Part shown: positions 15,938-23,242 of the stretch, piece by piece
Layout: every line of letters begins with the position of its first letter
Numbering within the stretch: position 1 is the stretch's first letter
Source of the DNA: Actinomadura rubrisoli
Lineage (GTDB): Bacteria; Actinomycetota; Actinomycetes; Streptosporangiales; Streptosporangiaceae
Length of the DNA stretch: 37,568 nucleotides
NCBI RefSeq assembly: GCF_004349215.1
Contig: NZ_SMKU01000051.1
Coordinates: 1-37,568 of the forward strand
Reading direction: 5' to 3'
The notes under the pieces: generated by a model
What the model was told of the DNA's origin: nothing
The model's input: only the letters and a program-made list of their open reading frames with translations
The model's database searches: none
Position numbers and translations under genes: made by a program

Positions 15938-16839
15938 ATGACATTGTGGCGCATGTAGGCGGGAGGGCGCCAGCCGAGAATGCTTTCGACCATGTTCACC
16001 GCTTGTGTTGCCTCTTCGATGTCGTGGACCCGTACAATGCGCGCACCGCTCAGGATGGACACGACGAGCGTGGCGAGGGTGCCCTCGATGCGTTTTTCCT
16101 GCTCTCGCTTCAGTGTCTCCCCGATGAAATCCTTGTTGGACACCGCCACCAGCAGGGGGTAGCCGATCTGGGCGATCTCTGGGAGGCGGCGGGTCAGTTC
16201 AAGTGAGTGGCGGGTGTTCTTGTTCAGGTCGTGGCCGGGGTCGATGATGATCCGGTCTGAGGGCACGCCGCGTTTTTCCGCCAGGTCGGCCCGCCGGCGG
16301 AGGAACTCGGCGACCTCGGAGACCACGTCGTCGTACTCCGGACGAGGGTAGGGGGTCCGGGGGTCGGCGAGGCTGTGAGTGATGACGAGGCCGCTGCCCG
16401 TCTCTGCGACCACGTCGGCGAGGGCGGGGTCGTGGAGTCCGCTTGTGTTGTTCAGCACGTCAGCGCCGGCGGCGAAGGCGGCGCGGGCCACGTCGGGACG
16501 GTAGGTCTCAACGGAGATGACCGCGTCCGTACGGGATCGGGCGCCCTCGATCACGGGTACCACGCGGTCTATCTCTTCTTCGACGCTCACCGGGGGGCCC
16601 GGGGCGAAGGGAACACCGCCGATATCGAGCCAGTCGACCTCGTGGATCAGAGCGTTCTCGACGGCCATGAGCGCCTTATCCAGGCTGAATGTGCGGCCCC
16701 GGTCATGAAAGGAGTCGGGTGTGCGGTTGATTATCGCCATTATGGCCACTTGGCGGGAGAAGTCAAATGTGCGCCGCCCGATCGTCCGTTGAGGACTGAT
16801 GAGCTCGGGATAGTAGACACTTTCGGGCACCTGGACCAC
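15934..16839 (-). CDS. folP: Dihydropteroate synthase homologue, FolP2-type
   Basis: With the GTG at 16839 the protein has 301 residues. A TTG at 16869 is possible but lies upstream of the likely -10 box. The TIM-barrel landmarks are present: MAIINRTPDSFHDRG (first pterin loop), DIGGVPFAPG, SVETYRPDVA, NNTSG, DPGHDLNKNT, AVSNKDFIGETL and IVRVHDIEEA. In canonical enzymes the second loop reads GGESTRPG; here the Glu-Ser-Thr-Arg part is replaced. This substitution, and the DP-HD-KNT and SNKDFIGETL segments, match mycobacterial FolP2 (Rv1207-like), reported to lack normal dihydropteroate synthase activity. A role other than folate synthesis is therefore likely. The 3' end overlaps the reductase gene by four bases. 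Confidence 0.83.
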   Translation of the reverse strand: MVQVPESVYYPELISPQRTIGRRTFDFSRQVAIMAIINRTPDSFHDRGRTFSLDKALMAVENALIHEVDWLDIGGVPFAPGPPVSVEEEIDRVVPVIEGARSRTDAVISVETYRPDVARAAFAAGADVLNNTSGLHDPALADVVAETGSGLVITHSLADPRTPYPRPEYDDVVSEVAEFLRRRADLAEKRGVPSDRIIIDPGHDLNKNTRHSLELTRRLPEIAQIGYPLLVAVSNKDFIGETLKREQEKRIEGTLATLVVSILSGARIVRVHDIEEATQAVNMVESILGWRPPAYMRHNVI

Positions 16840-16859
16840 CTCGGTTGAATCGGACGCCA

Positions 16860-16865
16860 AGCATA
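16860..16865 (-). promoter_or_regulatory. Extended -10 promoter (TGCTATGCT) for the FolP2-type gene
   Basis: On the minus strand TATGCT is preceded by TGC, giving an extended -10 element that can work with a poor -35. The predicted start near 16853 leaves a leader of about 14 bases before the GTG at 16839 and excludes the TTG at 16869. Confidence 0.4.
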
Positions 16866-17054
16866 GCAAGCGGACGGCCGACTACCTGTCCGCTCGCACC
16901 CGTCGCCGTCCCGCGCTCGTGACGAGTCGGAGTCAGAGCCTGGCCGCTCGCCTTGACATCGGCCGGGAAGGCTACCTCGCGGTGCGCGGTATGACCGATT
17001 CTGCGCCCTATCTGCCCAGCGGTCATTTCCTTTGATCCTCGGAGCAAAGAGCGG

Positions 17055-18044
17055 TCACCAAGAGGGGGTGAGTGGCGGAGCGGCTGATAGTGCCGGGAAA
17101 TGGGGGACGACCTCTTCGCCGAGTTGGGCCACCACTTCGGCCGCGGGCCTGCGGCCGTGCTGGACGCCCAGGGCGGCGTGGTTGATGCCTTCTTCTTGCC
17201 AGCGGTTCAGGAGGTCGAGCAGGCCCCGTGTGCCGGTGCGCAGGACGAAGCCGCCGCGCAGCGGGGTCGGCGGGTGGCCCGGGTCTTCGGTGAGGTCGAT
17301 CCACTCATTGGTGATGACCGGACGGAATTCCTGTCCGGGTATCAGGTTCCGCCACGTGGTGATTTTGCGGCCGAGTGCTCGCGGCCCGTCCGCGGTGGCG
17401 GTCACGCCCGGGTAGATGAGCCAGCCGTCGGCGTTCTCGGCGATCCATTCGGGTGACTGCTGCGAGGAACCGGTGATCAGCAGCGGGATGCGTCCATGGG
17501 TCGGCTTGGGGAGGAGGTCCAGGCCGTCGCCGGACTTCGGCTCGTGCAGTTTCCGGAAGGTGTCGACCGCGTCCCGGTACCGGGCGCCGCGCGTCTCGTA
17601 GTCGACGCCGTAGGCGGGGAATTCCACCGGACGGTCGCCCGAGGCGGCGCCGAGGACCAGCCGCCCGCCGCTGAGGTGGTCGATCGACGCCGCCTGTTTG
17701 GCCAGGTCGATGGGATGCCGCAAGGTGAAGATGACGCTGCCCGCCGCGAGGGAGATCCGCGAGGTGCGCGCCGCGAGCCAGGTCAGCGCCGACCACGGGT
17801 CGTACACCTGGCCCACGTCGCCGAAGCCGGGGTCGGCGAGAGGGACGTCGCGTACCCATGCCGCCGCGAAGCCCGACCGCTCGGCGTCCTCCACCACGGC
17901 GCTCTGGCCCTGCATCGCCGCCATGTTCCCCGGATACGGCCACAGCGGCAGGAACAAGCCGACCGTCAGCCTGCCGGGGGCGAACATGCGCTCGTATCCA
18001 GGGTGCCCTTTCCATGAAGAAGCCGTCGTCCATGAAGCCGTCAT
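17055..18044 (-). CDS. LLM-class flavin-dependent oxidoreductase (luciferase-like)
   Basis: The ATG at 18044, preceded by GGAGGG, gives 329 residues. An upstream ATG at 18104 would place the operator inside the coding region and is rejected. The protein is a bacterial-luciferase-like TIM barrel: RLTVGLFLPLWPYPG at the start, FAAAWVRDVPLADPGFGD, RISLAAGSVIFTLRHPIDLAKQAASIDHLSGGRL and GASGDRPVEFPAYGVDY, which is typical of the F420/FMN-binding family. The substrate is unknown. The gene is divergent from a TetR regulator and the shared region contains two matching operator halves, so it is almost certainly the regulator's target, perhaps for detoxifying a small ligand. Confidence 0.9.
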   Translation of the reverse strand: MTASWTTASSWKGHPGYERMFAPGRLTVGLFLPLWPYPGNMAAMQGQSAVVEDAERSGFAAAWVRDVPLADPGFGDVGQVYDPWSALTWLAARTSRISLAAGSVIFTLRHPIDLAKQAASIDHLSGGRLVLGAASGDRPVEFPAYGVDYETRGARYRDAVDTFRKLHEPKSGDGLDLLPKPTHGRIPLLITGSSQQSPEWIAENADGWLIYPGVTATADGPRALGRKITTWRNLIPGQEFRPVITNEWIDLTEDPGHPPTPLRGGFVLRTGTRGLLDLLNRWQEEGINHAALGVQHGRRPAAEVVAQLGEEVVPHFPALSAAPPLTPSW

Positions 18045-18052
18045 CGTGCCCT

Positions 18053-18109
18053 CCTGGTTGGAACGTTCGATCCAGACTATAGGACGCTGGAGCGAACGTT
18101 CCAACCAGG
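18053..18109. promoter_or_regulatory. Paired TetR operator: perfect 17-bp inverted repeat, with overlapping divergent promoters
   Basis: The arms CCTGGTTGGAACGTTCG (18053-18069) and its exact complement (18093-18109) face each other across 23 bases. Each arm contains the palindrome GAACGTTC (18061-18068 and 18094-18101), so each can be a separate TetR dimer site, 33 bp or about three turns apart. On the minus strand TTGGAA (18104-18099), a 17-base spacer and TATAGT (18081-18076) form a good promoter for the oxidoreductase. One operator covers its -35 and the other its start. On the plus strand TAGGCT (18110-18115) directly follows the right arm. Confidence 0.85.
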
Positions 18110-18115
18110 TAGGCT
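18110..18115 (+). promoter_or_regulatory. -10 box TAGGCT, leaderless-type start for the TetR gene
   Basis: TAGGCT is followed by six bases and then the ATG at 18122, with no ribosome site between. The right operator arm ends at 18109, immediately before the box, so the repressor should block its own gene. Confidence 0.55.
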
Positions 18116-18121
18116 GTCGGC

Positions 18122-18715
18122 ATGGCAGCCCAGCCGTCGTCCACGGAGAGCGACACGCGCGGCCGCATCGTCCAGGCCGCCGCGGCGCTGCTCCAACGCC
18201 AGGGGTACGAAGGCGCCTCGGTCAAGCCCATCGCCCGGGCTGCCGGAGCCTCCGTCAGCTCCGTCTACCATTTCTTCCCCGGCGGCAAGCAGGAACTGGC
18301 CATCGAGGCGATGAGGTACGGCGCCGCGGAGTTCAGCGGGGTGCTCGCGCGGGGCCTGTCGTCCAGCGACGACCCCGCCCAGGCCGTGGCCGCCTGCGCG
18401 CTTCTCCAGGCCGAGACGCTCAAGCAGTCGGACTGGAGTGACGGCTGCCCCATCGCCGTCACCGCGCTGGAGACCGTCGGCCGCGTCCCCGGCATCCAGC
18501 AGACCGCGACCGAGGCCCTGGTCCACTGGCAGGGCATGGTCGCGGCCAAGCTGGAGGGTTCCGGGATCGACCCGGCCGCCGCCCGCGCCCTGGCCGGCAC
18601 CGTCATCGCGATGCTGGAAGGGGCCGAGCTGCTGAGCCGCGTCACCGGCGACGACGCTCCTTTCCGCGACGCCGCCGTCCATCTCGCGCAGTTGGTCAAC
18701 GCCTCCCTCGGCTGA
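18122..18715 (+). CDS. TetR-family transcriptional regulator (LmrA/YxaF-like)
   Basis: This 197-residue repressor has an N-terminal helix-turn-helix at about 12-58 (RGRIVQAAAALLQRQGYEGASV, with recognition helix in ASVSSVYHFFPGGKQEL). The C-terminal ligand domain contains CPIAVTALETVGRVPGI, the pattern of the LmrA/YxaF-type subgroup, whose members sense small aromatic or drug-like molecules. It is divergent from the luciferase-like oxidoreductase. The inverted-repeat operators between them overlap both promoters, implying mutual repression until a ligand binds. The gene's last 20 bases overlap the end of the GlxA-type regulator on the other strand. Confidence 0.94.
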   Translation: MAAQPSSTESDTRGRIVQAAAALLQRQGYEGASVKPIARAAGASVSSVYHFFPGGKQELAIEAMRYGAAEFSGVLARGLSSSDDPAQAVAACALLQAETLKQSDWSDGCPIAVTALETVGRVPGIQQTATEALVHWQGMVAAKLEGSGIDPAAARALAGTVIAMLEGAELLSRVTGDDAPFRDAAVHLAQLVNASLG

Positions 18716-19721
18716 CGCGCTGGACGTCGTCCGGCCGCGCGGCCTCCGGCGGGTGAGGGGCGCTGAAGCTGCGGCGGTAGGCGGTGGGGGTCGTGCCGAT
18801 GTGGCGGTGGAAGTGCTGGCGCAGGACGTCGCCGGTGTTGAACCCGGTGCGCTTGGCTATCGCGTCGATGGGCAGGTTCGTGGTCTCCAGCAGCTCCCGG
18901 GCGGCGGCCAGGCGCTGCTGGGTGAGCCACTTCAGCGGGGTCATGCCCACCTGGCGGGCGAAGCGCCGGCCGAACGTCCTGGTGCTCATGGCGGCGCGCT
19001 CGGCCAGGCGGCCGATGGTCAATGGCTGGTGGAGGCGCTGGACGGCCCAGTCCAGCACGGGCGCGAGTTCGTCCGCGCGGATCGGGCCGGATGCCGGGAG
19101 CGGCGCGTACTGCGCCTGATCGCCTTGCCGGTGCGGGGCGATGACCATCCGCCGGCCGACTTCGGCGGCGACCGCGGAGCCGAAGTCGCGCCGGACGATG
19201 TGCAGGCACAGGTCGATCCCGGCGGCCGTCCCGGCGCTGGTGAGGATGGAGCCCTCGTCGATGTAGAGCGCGCGTTCCCTGACCCGGACCCGCGGGTAGC
19301 GGCGGCGGAGCTCCTCGGCGTGCATCCAGTGCGTGGTGGCCTCGCGCCCGTCCAGCAGACCCGCGGCGGCGAGGACGAAGGCGCCGGAGCACAGGGCGGC
19401 GATCCGGGTTCCCCGGTCGTGCGCCTCGCGAAGCGCGTCCAGGAGCGCTGCGGGCGGCTCGTACGCAGGGGTCAGGCAGGCCGGTACGACGATGAGATCC
19501 GCGTCGCGCATGGCGTGCGGCCCTTGCGGGGCGGTCAGCCACAGGCCGTTCAGGGAGCTCTGGGTCGCGTTCGTGGTGTGGCAGAGCGTCAGGTCGTACC
19601 ACTGCGGGGTCAGGTCGAGGCGGTCCCGGCCGAAGACCTCGCAAGGGACGGCCAGCTCGAAGAGCGGCGAGTCCTCCAGGACGGGAATGGCGACGCGGCG
19701 GCGCCCCGGTTGATCCGGCAT
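18696..19721 (-). CDS. GlxA-family regulator: DJ-1/PfpI-like domain plus AraC HTH
   Basis: This 341-residue protein has an N-terminal DJ-1/PfpI domain (about 8-190) with the elbow AALCSGAFVLAAAGLLDG containing Cys111, and a C-terminal AraC double helix-turn-helix (about 225-322: LTIGRLAERAAMSTRTFGRRF and IDAIAKRTGFNTGDVLRQHF). Members regulate amine, quaternary ammonium or nitrogen metabolism. It is divergent from a PLP-dependent decarboxylase with only 71 bases between the start codons, so that gene is the likely target. The coding end overlaps the TetR gene by 20 bases. Confidence 0.92.
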   Translation of the reverse strand: MPDQPGRRRVAIPVLEDSPLFELAVPCEVFGRDRLDLTPQWYDLTLCHTTNATQSSLNGLWLTAPQGPHAMRDADLIVVPACLTPAYEPPAALLDALREAHDRGTRIAALCSGAFVLAAAGLLDGREATTHWMHAEELRRRYPRVRVRERALYIDEGSILTSAGTAAGIDLCLHIVRRDFGSAVAAEVGRRMVIAPHRQGDQAQYAPLPASGPIRADELAPVLDWAVQRLHQPLTIGRLAERAAMSTRTFGRRFARQVGMTPLKWLTQQRLAAARELLETTNLPIDAIAKRTGFNTGDVLRQHFHRHIGTTPTAYRRSFSAPHPPEAARPDDVQRVSRGRR

Positions 19722-19727
19722 GGCGCA

Positions 19728-19733
19728 AATCTA
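19728..19733 (-). promoter_or_regulatory. -10 box TAGATT, leaderless-type start for the GlxA-type gene
   Basis: On the minus strand TAGATT is followed by exactly six bases and the ATG at 19721, with no ribosome site, the same layout as the TetR and LysR genes nearby. Confidence 0.5.
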
Positions 19734-19792
19734 CTCCTCCACGTCCTTTTCGCCAGTGGTGGGGACCGGCCCGGTCGCCCAGGCTGGGGATC

Positions 19793-21280
19793 ATGGCGGA
19801 GACAGAGATCATGGCGCGGACGCCCGGCGGATCGTCCCTGGAGGCGCCGGGGCCGCTGGACATCGGCGCGCGGGAGGGCGCACGGCTGCTGGCCGACGTC
19901 GTCGCGCTGGTCGGACGGCACGCGGAGACGGTGGCCGAGGGGCCGGTGGCACCTGCCGAACCGGGCACGGGGAAGATCCGTGACTGGCTGGACGGCTACC
20001 GGTTCGACGCGGCCCGTCCGGCCGCCGAGGTGGTGCCCGAGATCATTCGGGAGCTGCGGAGCTGGGGGGTGCAGACGACGCATCCGCGCTATTTCGGCCT
20101 GTTCAACCCCACGCCCACCTGGTGGGGCGTGGCGGGCGAGCTCATCGCCGCGGCGGTCAACCCGCAGCTCGCCGCCTACAGCCACGCCGAGGCCGCCGTC
20201 GAGATGGAGCGGCACGTCCTGCGCTTCCTCGCCGCCCGGCTGGGGATGCCGGGCACCACGGAAGGGAGCTTCACCGTCGGCGGCGCCGAGGCGAACCTGA
20301 CGGCCGTGGTCGTCGCGCTGACGCGCCGGTTCGGCTCGTACGCCGAGTCCGGCCTGGCCGGGCTGCCGGCCCGGCCCGTCCTGTACGCCTCGGCGGAGAG
20401 CCATCTCGCCTGGCTGAAGATCGCTCACCTGACCGGCCTCGGCCGCGACGCCGTCCGGCTGGTGCCGGCGGACGCGGCGCACCGCCTCGACGGCGAGCGG
20501 CTGCGCCGCATGCACCAGGCGGACCTGGACGCGGGCAGGGCGCCGTTCCTGCTGGTCGGCACCGCCGGGACGACCGGCGGCGGCGCGCTCGACCCGCTAC
20601 CGGAGCTGGCCCGCCTGGCGGACGAGTGGGGCCTGCACTTCCACGTCGACGCGGCCTGGGCGGGGGCCCTCGCGCTCTCGGACCGGCTGCGTCCGCTGCT
20701 GGACGGGGTGGAGCGCGCCGACAGCGTCACCGTGGACGCGCACAAATGGCTGTCCGCGCCTATGGGAGCCGGAATGTTCCTCACCCCGCATCCCGAGGCC
20801 CTGGCGGACGCCTTCCGGGTCAGCACCTCGTACATGCCGCCCGACACCGAGGGGGCCGCCGACCCGTACACGACGAGCGTCCAGTGGTCGCGCCGGTTCG
20901 CCGGGCTCAAGGTGTTCCTGGCCCTGGCGGCCGTTGGCCGGCAGGGCTTCGCCGAACAGCTCGAACGCGATGTCGAGCTGGGCGTGCTGCTGGCGCGCCG
21001 CCTTGCCGAGCACGGCTGGAGCCGGATCAACGACACCCCGCTGCCGCTCGTGTGCGTCGTCGACCCCGGCGCGGACGCGCTGGACCGGGAGCGCAGCGCG
21101 CGATGGCACGCGGCCGTCGCCGCCCACGTCGTCCGGAGCGGACGGGCCTGGATCAGCCCGGTGAGCGTGGGCGGCCGCCCCGCCGTCCGGTTGTGCGTGA
21201 CCAGCCACCGCACCAGGGCGCAGGACGTCGAGGACGTGGTCGACGCACTGGGCCGGGCGCGCGACGAGGTGAACGGCTGA
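19793..21280 (+). CDS. PLP-dependent group II decarboxylase (aromatic amino acid/glutamate type)
   Basis: This 495-residue fold-type I enzyme resembles group II amino acid decarboxylases. Visible markers are HPRYFGLFNPTPTWWGVAGEL (98-118, given in part: HPRYFGLF), the PLP-stacking His204 in ASAESH, Asp286 in HVDAAWAG and the Schiff-base Lys318 in VDAHKWLSAP. TVGGAEANLTAV matches the glycine-rich cofactor loop. It would convert an L-amino acid to an amine; the side chain is not predictable. The GlxA-type regulator is divergent from it, consistent with amine-related control. CAGGCT seven bases upstream of the ATG at 19793 may be a -10 box of a leaderless mRNA. The ATG at 19811, after GGAGACAG, is an alternative start. 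Confidence 0.89.
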   Translation: MAETEIMARTPGGSSLEAPGPLDIGAREGARLLADVVALVGRHAETVAEGPVAPAEPGTGKIRDWLDGYRFDAARPAAEVVPEIIRELRSWGVQTTHPRYFGLFNPTPTWWGVAGELIAAAVNPQLAAYSHAEAAVEMERHVLRFLAARLGMPGTTEGSFTVGGAEANLTAVVVALTRRFGSYAESGLAGLPARPVLYASAESHLAWLKIAHLTGLGRDAVRLVPADAAHRLDGERLRRMHQADLDAGRAPFLLVGTAGTTGGGALDPLPELARLADEWGLHFHVDAAWAGALALSDRLRPLLDGVERADSVTVDAHKWLSAPMGAGMFLTPHPEALADAFRVSTSYMPPDTEGAADPYTTSVQWSRRFAGLKVFLALAAVGRQGFAEQLERDVELGVLLARRLAEHGWSRINDTPLPLVCVVDPGADALDRERSARWHAAVAAHVVRSGRAWISPVSVGGRPAVRLCVTSHRTRAQDVEDVVDALGRARDEVNG

Positions 21281-21359
21281 GCCACGGGGCGCCCTGGCCC
21301 AGCCGTGGCAGAAGAGCTGGTCGACGCCGCGCTCGGCGCGGATCGGGACGCGGCGTTCG

Positions 21360-22292
21360 TCAGAGGGGCCCGGTGAAGTGGGTTCGGGCCGTGTCGCGGA
21401 AGTCGGCGACCAGCGGGTTGCGGTCGTTGGCGCGGGTGGCGACGACGACCTGGCAGGGGTCGATTCCGTCCAGGGGGAGGGCGGCGAGGTCGTCCCTGAG
21501 CGTGATGCGCCGGTCACCGGCGGGCAGGACGGCGAGGGCGCGGCCGTCAGCGATGAGTTCCAGCTTGTCCTCGAAGGTGTCGACGACGATCGGGCCGAGC
21601 GGTGCCGGGTGGCCGCCGGGGCGGGGTTCGAGACGCCAGAACTCGCTCCAGCCGGCGCCCGTGCCGGTGCCGGTGCACGGCACAAGGGCTTCGTCGGCGA
21701 TGTCGTCGGGGGTGACCGATTCCTTGCCGGCCAGGCGGTGGGAGGCGGGTACGACGAGCACGCGGGGTTCGTCGTAGAGCACGGTCACCTGGAGCCGCTC
21801 CGTCGACGACGGGAGCGGCGCGCGCGCGATGAGCGCGTCGACCCGGCCATCGGACAGCGCGCCGGTCTCGTCCCAGTTCAGGTGGCGGGTGCGGACCTGG
21901 GCCGCGGGGTGGCGGCGCCGCAGATCGCGCACCGCGGGAGTGATCACGAGGTCGTCGACGTACCCGATGGTGATCGTGCGGGGCGGTGCCGCGGCGCGCG
22001 CGGTCAGCGTGGCCTGCTGGGCGGCGTGCAGGAGCGCCTGTGCCTGGGGGAGGAACGCGGCACCGGCCCCGGTGAGGCGGCTGCCCTGCGGTGTGCGGTC
22101 GAGCAGCCGGACTCCGAGCTGGTGCTCCAGCCGCTGGATCTGGCGGCTCAGCGAGGGCTGAGCCAGGTGCAGCGCGTCGGCGGCGCGACCGAAGTTCAGA
22201 TGCTCCGCCACGACCGTGAAGTAGCGCACCAGCCGCAGGTCGAGGTCGGCGTCGATGGCGCGCGCGGTCGACGGAACCGGATTATCAGCCAC
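21360..22292 (-). CDS. LysR-family transcriptional regulator
   Basis: With the GTG at 22292 the protein has 310 residues. The winged helix-turn-helix lies at about 19-78 (VRYFTVVAEHLNFGRAADAL, QPSLSRQIQRLEHQLGVRLLDR) and the periplasmic-binding-like effector domain at about 105-305 (TITIGYVDDLV, then EPRVLVVPASHRLAG). It is divergent from an SDR oxidoreductase gene. The intergenic region contains a textbook T-N11-A site that covers the regulator's own -35 position, so autorepression and activation of the SDR gene are expected. The start has no ribosome site but sits six bases after TAGGCT. Confidence 0.94.
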   Translation of the reverse strand: MADNPVPSTARAIDADLDLRLVRYFTVVAEHLNFGRAADALHLAQPSLSRQIQRLEHQLGVRLLDRTPQGSRLTGAGAAFLPQAQALLHAAQQATLTARAAAPPRTITIGYVDDLVITPAVRDLRRRHPAAQVRTRHLNWDETGALSDGRVDALIARAPLPSSTERLQVTVLYDEPRVLVVPASHRLAGKESVTPDDIADEALVPCTGTGTGAGWSEFWRLEPRPGGHPAPLGPIVVDTFEDKLELIADGRALAVLPAGDRRITLRDDLAALPLDGIDPCQVVVATRANDRNPLVADFRDTARTHFTGPL

Positions 22293-22298
22293 ATATCC

Positions 22299-22304
22299 AG
22301 CCTA
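22299..22304 (-). promoter_or_regulatory. -10 box TAGGCT, leaderless-type start for the LysR gene
   Basis: On the minus strand TAGGCT is followed by six bases and then the GTG at 22292. The box is identical to that of the TetR gene at 18110. Confidence 0.55.
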
Positions 22305-22305
22305 A

Positions 22306-22330
22306 CCGTCATGCGGTTCGCGTATGACGG
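22306..22330. promoter_or_regulatory. LysR-type T-N11-A operator
   Basis: CCGTCAT, eleven bases, then ATGACGG: perfect 7-bp arms with the invariant T and A eleven bases apart. It lies just upstream of the LysR -10 box and about 120 bases before the SDR start. Confidence 0.8.
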
Positions 22331-22451
22331 GGTGCAACACAGGTCTTGGACACCCGGCTCGGCGCGTCGTTGACTCGACATCGTCCGGTGCGGCGGAGAA
22401 CCGCCTCCGGACGAGGACAATGGACGGCTTTGAGAACAGGGGACATCCGCT

Positions 22452-23195
22452 ATGGGCAAGTACGACGGCAAGAGTGTCGTGATCACGGGAGGCAGCAGCG
22501 GTTTCGGTCTCGCCACCGCGGAACTGCTCGCCGACGAGGGCGCCCGCGTCCTCATCACCGGACGCGACCGGGCCAGGCTGGACGCCGCCCGCGACCGGCT
22601 CGGCGAGAACGCGGTCACCGTGCGGAGCGACGCCGCCTCGCAGGTGGACATCGAGGCGCTGGCCGACCGGGTCAAGGCAGAATTCGGCACGCTGGACGCC
22701 CTGTTCGCCAACACCGGCGTCAACGGTTTCGCGCCCTTCGAGGAGACGACCGAGGAGCTTTACGACGAGCTGTTCGCGATCAATGCGAAGGGGCCGTATT
22801 TCACCGTGCAGAAGCTCGCTCCTCTGCTGGCCGAGGGCAGCGGCGTGGTTCTGACCACCTCGGTGGCGAACGTGCTGGGCCTTCCTATGCTCAGCGCGTA
22901 CGCGGCCAGCAAAGCGGCGCTTCGCTCCATGACCCGCAGTCTCGCCCGCGAGCTGCTCCCGCGAAAGATCCGCGTCAACGCGGTCAGCCCCGGCCCGATC
23001 GATTCGGGGATCCTGGAGAAGTCGATGCCCAAGGAGGCGGCCGAGCAGACCAAGGCCCAAATGGCGGCCGACAACCCCATGCTGCGCCTCGGCGCGCCTT
23101 CCGAGGTCGCCAGAGCGGTCGTCTTCCTGGCGTTCGACGCGACCTACACCACCGGCGCCGAACTCGCGGTGGACGGCGGCGGTTCCCAGCTCTGA
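22452..23195 (+). CDS. SDR-family NAD(P)-dependent oxidoreductase
   Basis: This 247-residue classical short-chain dehydrogenase has the cofactor motif TGGSSGFG at 12-19 and the catalytic set Asn111, Ser137, Tyr150 and Lys154 (YAASK). RVNAVSPGPIDSGI and the C-terminal GAELAVDGGGSQL complete the pattern. Arg38 in TGRDR after the second strand suggests NADP(H) preference. The usual NNAG motif reads ANTG. A ribosome site (AGGGGAC) precedes the ATG. The divergent LysR regulator with a T-N11-A site is the likely controller. The substrate is unknown; similar LysR/SDR pairs respond to quinones or other electrophiles. The gene converges on the STAND NTPase gene. Confidence 0.93.
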   Translation: MGKYDGKSVVITGGSSGFGLATAELLADEGARVLITGRDRARLDAARDRLGENAVTVRSDAASQVDIEALADRVKAEFGTLDALFANTGVNGFAPFEETTEELYDELFAINAKGPYFTVQKLAPLLAEGSGVVLTTSVANVLGLPMLSAYAASKAALRSMTRSLARELLPRKIRVNAVSPGPIDSGILEKSMPKEAAEQTKAQMAADNPMLRLGAPSEVARAVVFLAFDATYTTGAELAVDGGGSQL

Positions 23196-23210
23196 GCCGA
23201 ATTCACGCCG

Positions 23211-23234
23211 CCGGGCGGTTGCTGGACGGCCCGG
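23211..23234. terminator. Weak hairpin between convergent genes
   Basis: CCGGGC and GCCCGG pair around a 12-base loop in the 47-base gap between the convergent SDR and STAND genes. The stem is only 6 bp and there is no U-tract, so the terminator function is tentative. Confidence 0.3.
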
Positions 23235-23242
23235 CCGGGACG

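Noticed and set aside
15934..16839. Sulfonamide-resistance dihydropteroate synthase
   Set aside because: The altered second loop matches FolP2-type paralogues rather than Sul enzymes, and no resistance or mobility genes are nearby.
16840..16869. TTG start at 16869 for the FolP2-type gene
   Set aside because: It lies upstream of the TGCTATGCT extended -10 element, and the added residues have no family resemblance.
16953..16958. A perfect TTGACA on the plus strand
   Set aside because: No suitable -10 box follows at 16-19 bases, and it would direct transcription into the 3' end of a convergent gene.
16763..17047. A 94-codon minus-strand frame between the oxidoreductase and FolP2-type genes
   Set aside because: It has no family resemblance, overlaps the start of the FolP2-type gene out of frame and includes its probable promoter.
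18045..18104. Upstream ATG at 18104 for the LLM oxidoreductase
   Set aside because: It would put the operator and promoter inside the coding sequence. The ATG at 18044 has a strong ribosome site.
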